The notes beneath the pieces were generated by a model. It made no database searches, was not told where the DNA came from, and was given only the letters and a program-made list of their open reading frames with translations. A DNA stretch of 18,395 nucleotides from an uncultured Eubacteriales bacterium (lineage in GTDB: Bacteria; Bacillota; Clostridia; Christensenellales; Borkfalkiaceae): assembly GCA_905211955.1 (NCBI GenBank), contig CAJMCT010000008.1, forward strand, positions 1 to 18,395, written 5' to 3'. Each line of letters opens with the position of its first letter. Within the stretch, counting starts at the first letter, position 1. Below are positions 15,066 to 18,395 of the stretch, one piece after another. Both the position numbers and the translations under genes were made by a program.

Positions 15066-16739
15066 ATGGGATATTTAAGTGATATTGAAATTGCGCAAAG
15101 CGTAAAGATGCAACCTATTACCGAAGTGGCAAAGACTGCAGGAATTGACGATAAATATCTAGAGCAATACGGTAAATACAAAGCAAAAATAGACTTTTCT
15201 TTGCTTAAAGAAAGCACTCGCCAAAACGGAAAACTCGTTTTGGTGACGGCTATAACTCCCACCCCCGCGGGAGAAGGCAAAACCACCACCACGATAGGTT
15301 TATCGGACGGTTTAAAAAGGATAGGCAAAAACGTAGTAGTTGCTTTGCGTGAACCTTCTTTGGGCCCCGTTTTCGGTGTTAAGGGCGGTGCGGCAGGCGG
15401 TGGATACGCTCAAGTCGTTCCTATGGAAGATATTAACCTTCACTTTACAGGTGACTTCCACGCAATAGGCGCTGCAAACAACTTGCTTGCAGCAATGCTC
15501 GATAACCATATTCAACAAGGCAATGCACTTAACATTGACGTTGGAAAGGTTGTTTGGAAACGTTGCGTTGATATGAACGACCGTCAACTTCGTTCAATCG
15601 TGAACGGTCTTGGTGGAAAGGCAAACGGTGTTCCGAGAGAAGACGGTTTTGACATTACCGTAGCATCTGAAATCATGGCGGTTTTCTGTCTTGCAAACTC
15701 TATTAACGACTTAAAAGAAAGATTATCTAAAATTGTAGTTGCCTACACTTACGACGATAAGCCCGTCACTGCAGGCGACTTAAATGCAGTAGGCGCAATG
15801 ACCGCACTCTTAAAAGACGCGTTAAAGCCCAACCTTGTTCAAACGTTAGAAGGCACGCCCGCAATCGTACACGGCGGACCTTTTGCTAACATTGCACACG
15901 GTTGCAACTCGGTTATCGCTACCAAAATGGCAATGAAACTCGGTGATTATTGTATTACCGAAGCGGGTTTTGGTGCAGATTTGGGGGCTGAAAAATTCCT
16001 TGATATCAAGTGCCGTATGGCAGGCTTAAAGCCCAACGCAGTAGTTGTGGTTGCTACCGTTAGAGCATTAAAGATGCACGGTGGTATGGCTAAGACTGAA
16101 TTGAATAACGAAAATCTCGTTGCACTAGAAAAAGGACTTCCCAACCTTCTTCGTCACGTATCTAATATGGTAAACGTTTATAAACTTCCTTGCGTTGTTG
16201 CAGTAAACCGTTTCCCCACCGATACGGATAAAGAAATTGAACTCGTTATAAATAAATGTAAAGAACTCGGTGTAAACGTAGTATTATCTACCGTTTGGGC
16301 TGACGGCGGAAAGGGCGGTGTTGCCCTTGCTGAAGAAGTGGCTCGTCTTTGCGAAAAGCAAAACGATTTCTCTTTCTCTTACGAATTAGACCAATCTATC
16401 GAGAAGAAGATTGAAGACATAGTTAAAAACGTTTACGGTGGAAGCGGTGTTGCGTTCACTCCCCAAGCAAAGAATGAAATAGATAGGCTTACAGCGTTAG
16501 GCTTTGATAAGATGCCTATTTGTATGGCTAAAACCCAATACAGTTTCTCAGACGATATGACAAAACTCGGTGCGCCCGAAAACTTTACCGTGACTGTTAG
16601 AAACGTTAAGGTTTCGGCAGGTGCAGGATTTATAGTTGCACTAACCGGTGAAATTATGACTATGCCTGGTCTTCCCAAAGTTCCCGCAGCCGAAAAAATC
16701 GACGTTGATGAGAACGGAAAGATTTCAGGATTATTTTAA
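15066..16739 (+). CDS. fhs: Formate-tetrahydrofolate ligase
   Basis: Makes 10-formyl-THF from formate, THF and ATP, the one-carbon donor for PurN and the AICAR transformylase encoded upstream. The 557 residues are the usual length. The P-loop is TPTPAGEGKTTTT (64-76). It is followed by the family stretches REPSLGPVFGVKGGAAGGGY and NLHFTGDFHAI, then the C-terminal TGEIMTMPGLPK. A TTG at 15054 extends the frame by four codons, but that TTG lies in the TTTTTGGAGA ribosome binding site, so the ATG at 15066 is chosen. Its place as the last gene of the ZTP-controlled operon couples formyl-folate supply to purine demand. Confidence 0.96.
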   Translation: MGYLSDIEIAQSVKMQPITEVAKTAGIDDKYLEQYGKYKAKIDFSLLKESTRQNGKLVLVTAITPTPAGEGKTTTTIGLSDGLKRIGKNVVVALREPSLGPVFGVKGGAAGGGYAQVVPMEDINLHFTGDFHAIGAANNLLAAMLDNHIQQGNALNIDVGKVVWKRCVDMNDRQLRSIVNGLGGKANGVPREDGFDITVASEIMAVFCLANSINDLKERLSKIVVAYTYDDKPVTAGDLNAVGAMTALLKDALKPNLVQTLEGTPAIVHGGPFANIAHGCNSVIATKMAMKLGDYCITEAGFGADLGAEKFLDIKCRMAGLKPNAVVVVATVRALKMHGGMAKTELNNENLVALEKGLPNLLRHVSNMVNVYKLPCVVAVNRFPTDTDKEIELVINKCKELGVNVVLSTVWADGGKGGVALAEEVARLCEKQNDFSFSYELDQSIEKKIEDIVKNVYGGSGVAFTPQAKNEIDRLTALGFDKMPICMAKTQYSFSDDMTKLGAPENFTVTVRNVKVSAGAGFIVALTGEIMTMPGLPKVPAAEKIDVDENGKISGLF

Positions 16740-16751
16740 TAGGTTTTCCGC

Positions 16752-16780
16752 TTGCTTTTGCGGATAATTTGTGATATTAT
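16752..16780 (+). promoter_or_regulatory. Promoter of guaB
   Basis: TTGCTT (16752-16757) and TATTAT (16775-16780) are spaced 17 bases apart, with TGA directly before the -10 (extended -10). The predicted start is about 16787, leaving a roughly 48-base leader with no evident riboswitch. The -35 overlaps a small hairpin, TCCGC (16747-16751) with GCGGA (16760-16764), which may weakly end the upstream operon but lacks a U-tract. Confidence 0.6.
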
Positions 16781-16834
16781 CTTAAATAAAAAAATTACTA
16801 TTACGTCTATAAACATTATATAAGGAGAATTACT

Positions 16835-18340
16835 ATGGCAAAATTCATTAACGAACCTTCGCATACTTTTAACGAATACTTGCTTATTCCGGGGCATTCT
16901 TCAAGCGAATGTATCCCTGCAAACGTAAGTCTTAAAACTCCGCTCGTAAAATATAAAAAGGGCGAAGAACCTGCAATCTCTATGAATATTCCTATGGTAT
17001 CGGCAATCATGCAATCGGTATCGGGGGATAAACTTGCAGTTGCGCTTGCAAAAGAAGGTGGCGTTGCCTTTATTTACGGTTCGCAAAGTATAGAAGACGA
17101 AGCGGCTATGGTAAAACGCGCTAAAAACAGTAAGGCAGGTTTCGTTCCTAGCGATTCTAACGTTAAACCTACCGATACTCTTAAAGACGTAATCGAATTA
17201 AAAGAAAAAACTGGTCACTCTACCATTGCTGTCACTGACGACGGTACGGCGGACGGAAAACTTTTAGGTGTTGTCACTAGCCGTGATTATAGAATTAGCA
17301 GAATGAGTTTAGACTTAAAAGTTTCTGAATTTATGACTCCGTTCGATAAACTTATCTATGCTAAAGAAGGTACTACCTTAAAAGAAGCAAATGATATTAT
17401 TTGGGATCATAAACTAAATTCACTTCCTATCGTTTCTGAAGACGGAAAACTTTTATACTTCGTGTTTAGAAAAGACTACGATAGCCACAAGAAAAATCCC
17501 AACGAAATTTTAGACGCATCAAAAAGATACGTCGTTGGCGCAGGTATTAACACGAGAGACTTTGCTGAGCGTGTCCCCGCACTTTTAGAAGCAGGTGCAG
17601 ACGTACTTTGTATAGACTCGTCGGAAGGATATTCCGATTGGCAAAAGATTACTCTTAAATGGATAAGAGATAACTACGGCGACAAGGTAAAGGTTGGCGC
17701 AGGCAACGTAGTTAGTGCCGAAGGCTTTAGATTTTTAGCAGACTGTGGTGCGGACTTTATTAAGGTTGGTATCGGCGGTGGCTCTATATGTATCACTCGT
17801 GAAACTAAGGGTATAGGCCGTGGACAAGCAACCGCACTTATGGAAGTTTGCAAGGCTAGAGACGAATACTTTAAGGAAACGGGCGTTTATATCCCCGTTT
17901 GTTCGGATGGCGGTATCGTTTACGACCACCACATAACCTTAGCGCTCGCTATGGGCTCTGACTTCGTAATGCTCGGCAGATATTTTGCAAGGTTTGATGA
18001 AAGCCCATCAGCAAAAGTAAGCATTGGCGGAACGTATTATAAAGAATATTGGGGCGAAGGCTCTGCAAGAGCAAGGAACTGGCAAAGATACGACCTTGGC
18101 GGTGATAAAAAACTTTCTTTTGAAGAAGGTGTCGATTCATACGTTCCTTATGCAGGTACGTTAAAAGACAACGTCGCTATGAGTTTATCAAAGGTTAAAT
18201 CAACCATGTGCAACTGCGGTGCGTTAACAATTCCCGAACTCCAAGAAAAAGCAGTGCTTACCTTGGTTTCGGCAACCAGTATCGTAGAAGGCGGTGCACA
18301 CGACGTTATCCAAAAAGACAAAAATAATATGTCAAGATAA
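16835..18340 (+). CDS. guaB: Inosine 5'-monophosphate dehydrogenase, Tritrichomonas-like
   Basis: Oxidises IMP to XMP, the branch step to GMP. The 501 residues include a TIM barrel with an inserted CBS pair (about 105-225). The catalytic loop GIGGGSICITRE has nucleophile Cys319. Asp261, DGG (358-360) and flap residues Arg418-Tyr419 in NWQRYD are present. Both the sequence and the numbering match the Tritrichomonas foetus enzyme as I remember it (Cys319, Asp261, Asp358, Arg418, Tyr419), with no net indel over 420 positions. The N-terminus, with HTFNEYLLIPG, and the C-terminus, with TMCNCGALTIP and SIVEGGAHD, also match it more than standard bacterial GuaB. AAGGAG lies about eight bases before the ATG. 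It has its own promoter and terminator, so it can be set apart from the ZTP-controlled operon. Confidence 0.95.
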   Translation: MAKFINEPSHTFNEYLLIPGHSSSECIPANVSLKTPLVKYKKGEEPAISMNIPMVSAIMQSVSGDKLAVALAKEGGVAFIYGSQSIEDEAAMVKRAKNSKAGFVPSDSNVKPTDTLKDVIELKEKTGHSTIAVTDDGTADGKLLGVVTSRDYRISRMSLDLKVSEFMTPFDKLIYAKEGTTLKEANDIIWDHKLNSLPIVSEDGKLLYFVFRKDYDSHKKNPNEILDASKRYVVGAGINTRDFAERVPALLEAGADVLCIDSSEGYSDWQKITLKWIRDNYGDKVKVGAGNVVSAEGFRFLADCGADFIKVGIGGGSICITRETKGIGRGQATALMEVCKARDEYFKETGVYIPVCSDGGIVYDHHITLALAMGSDFVMLGRYFARFDESPSAKVSIGGTYYKEYWGEGSARARNWQRYDLGGDKKLSFEEGVDSYVPYAGTLKDNVAMSLSKVKSTMCNCGALTIPELQEKAVLTLVSATSIVEGGAHDVIQKDKNNMSR

Positions 18341-18354
18341 TAAAGCATAAAAAT

Positions 18355-18386
18355 AAAAGAACTTGCAATTCGCAAGTTCTTTTTTA
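18355..18386 (+). terminator. Intrinsic terminator after guaB
   Basis: GAACTTGC (18359-18366) and GCAAGTTC (18372-18379) form a perfect eight-base stem with an AATTC loop. It is flanked by AAAA (18355-18358) and a T-run starting at 18380, and begins 14 bases after the guaB stop. The A-run and T-run make it potentially bidirectional. Confidence 0.92.
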
Positions 18387-18395
18387 TTTTCTTTG

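Noticed and set aside
16747..16764. Hairpin after fhs as an intrinsic terminator of the purine operon
   Set aside because: The stem is only five base pairs with an eight-base loop and no T-run follows; it also overlaps the guaB -35, so I give only the promoter as a feature.
16787..16834. A purine riboswitch before guaB
   Set aside because: The 48-base A/T-rich leader is too short and has none of the conserved purine-aptamer elements.
1..18395. CRISPR arrays, tRNA or rRNA genes, insertion sequences
   Set aside because: No repeated spacer pattern, tRNA cloverleaf, rRNA-like sequence or transposase-like frame was seen; the window is almost fully covered by nucleotide-biosynthesis genes.

Overview
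The window is a nucleotide-biosynthesis locus, about 18 kb and almost all on the + strand, from a low- to mid-GC bacterium that looks like an anaerobic Clostridia-type Firmicute. The evidence is the single-chain clostridial/streptococcal PurL, formate-tetrahydrofolate ligase inside the purine operon, strong AGGAG ribosome binding sites, strong CAA/AGA/TTA/CTT codon preference, and very tight gene packing. I cannot name the species.

Layout. (1) Positions 1-260 do not match the rest. They hold a minus-strand phage protein fragment, with a ribosome binding site and start codon for another gene behind it, and the codon use is foreign. This is joined at about 258-275 to the C-terminal quarter of pyrD, so it is either a contig chimera or a real phage junction. 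(2) Positions 258-2925 are a pyrimidine operon, 'pyrD-pyrF-pyrE-pyrB, with 1-2 nt gaps. Its aspartate transcarbamoylase is fused to only the zinc domain of PyrI. (3) Positions 2926-3186 are a regulatory gap with an extended -10 promoter, a ZTP/ZMP (pfl) riboswitch and an overlapping terminator-like hairpin, all leading into purE. (4) Positions 3187-16739 are one long purine operon: purE-purC-purF-purM-FNT channel-purN-purO-AICAR transformylase-purD-purL-fhs. (5) Positions 16752-18386 are guaB (IMP dehydrogenase) with its own promoter and a clear intrinsic terminator.

How it works together. The pyr genes finish UMP synthesis. The pur genes carry PRPP to IMP, except for PurK and PurB, which are not in the window; guaB then takes IMP toward GMP. 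Two steps use 10-formyl-tetrahydrofolate (PurN and the AICAR transformylase). The same operon encodes the enzyme that makes it from formate (Fhs) and a formate/nitrite-family channel that could move formate. The riboswitch senses ZMP/ZTP, the intermediate that builds up when 10-formyl-THF is short. I infer a self-contained one-carbon feedback: low formyl-folate, ZMP rises, the terminator is relieved, and Fhs, the channel and the ZMP-consuming enzyme are made.

Unusual points are a PurF whose glutaminase active site is gone, a split of PurH into an archaeal-type PurO and an animal-ATIC-like AICAR transformylase, an IMPDH close to the Tritrichomonas foetus enzyme, the short FNT channel between purM and purN, and the PyrB-zinc-domain fusion. 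All family assignments are by recognition of motifs and remembered homologues; no search was run.
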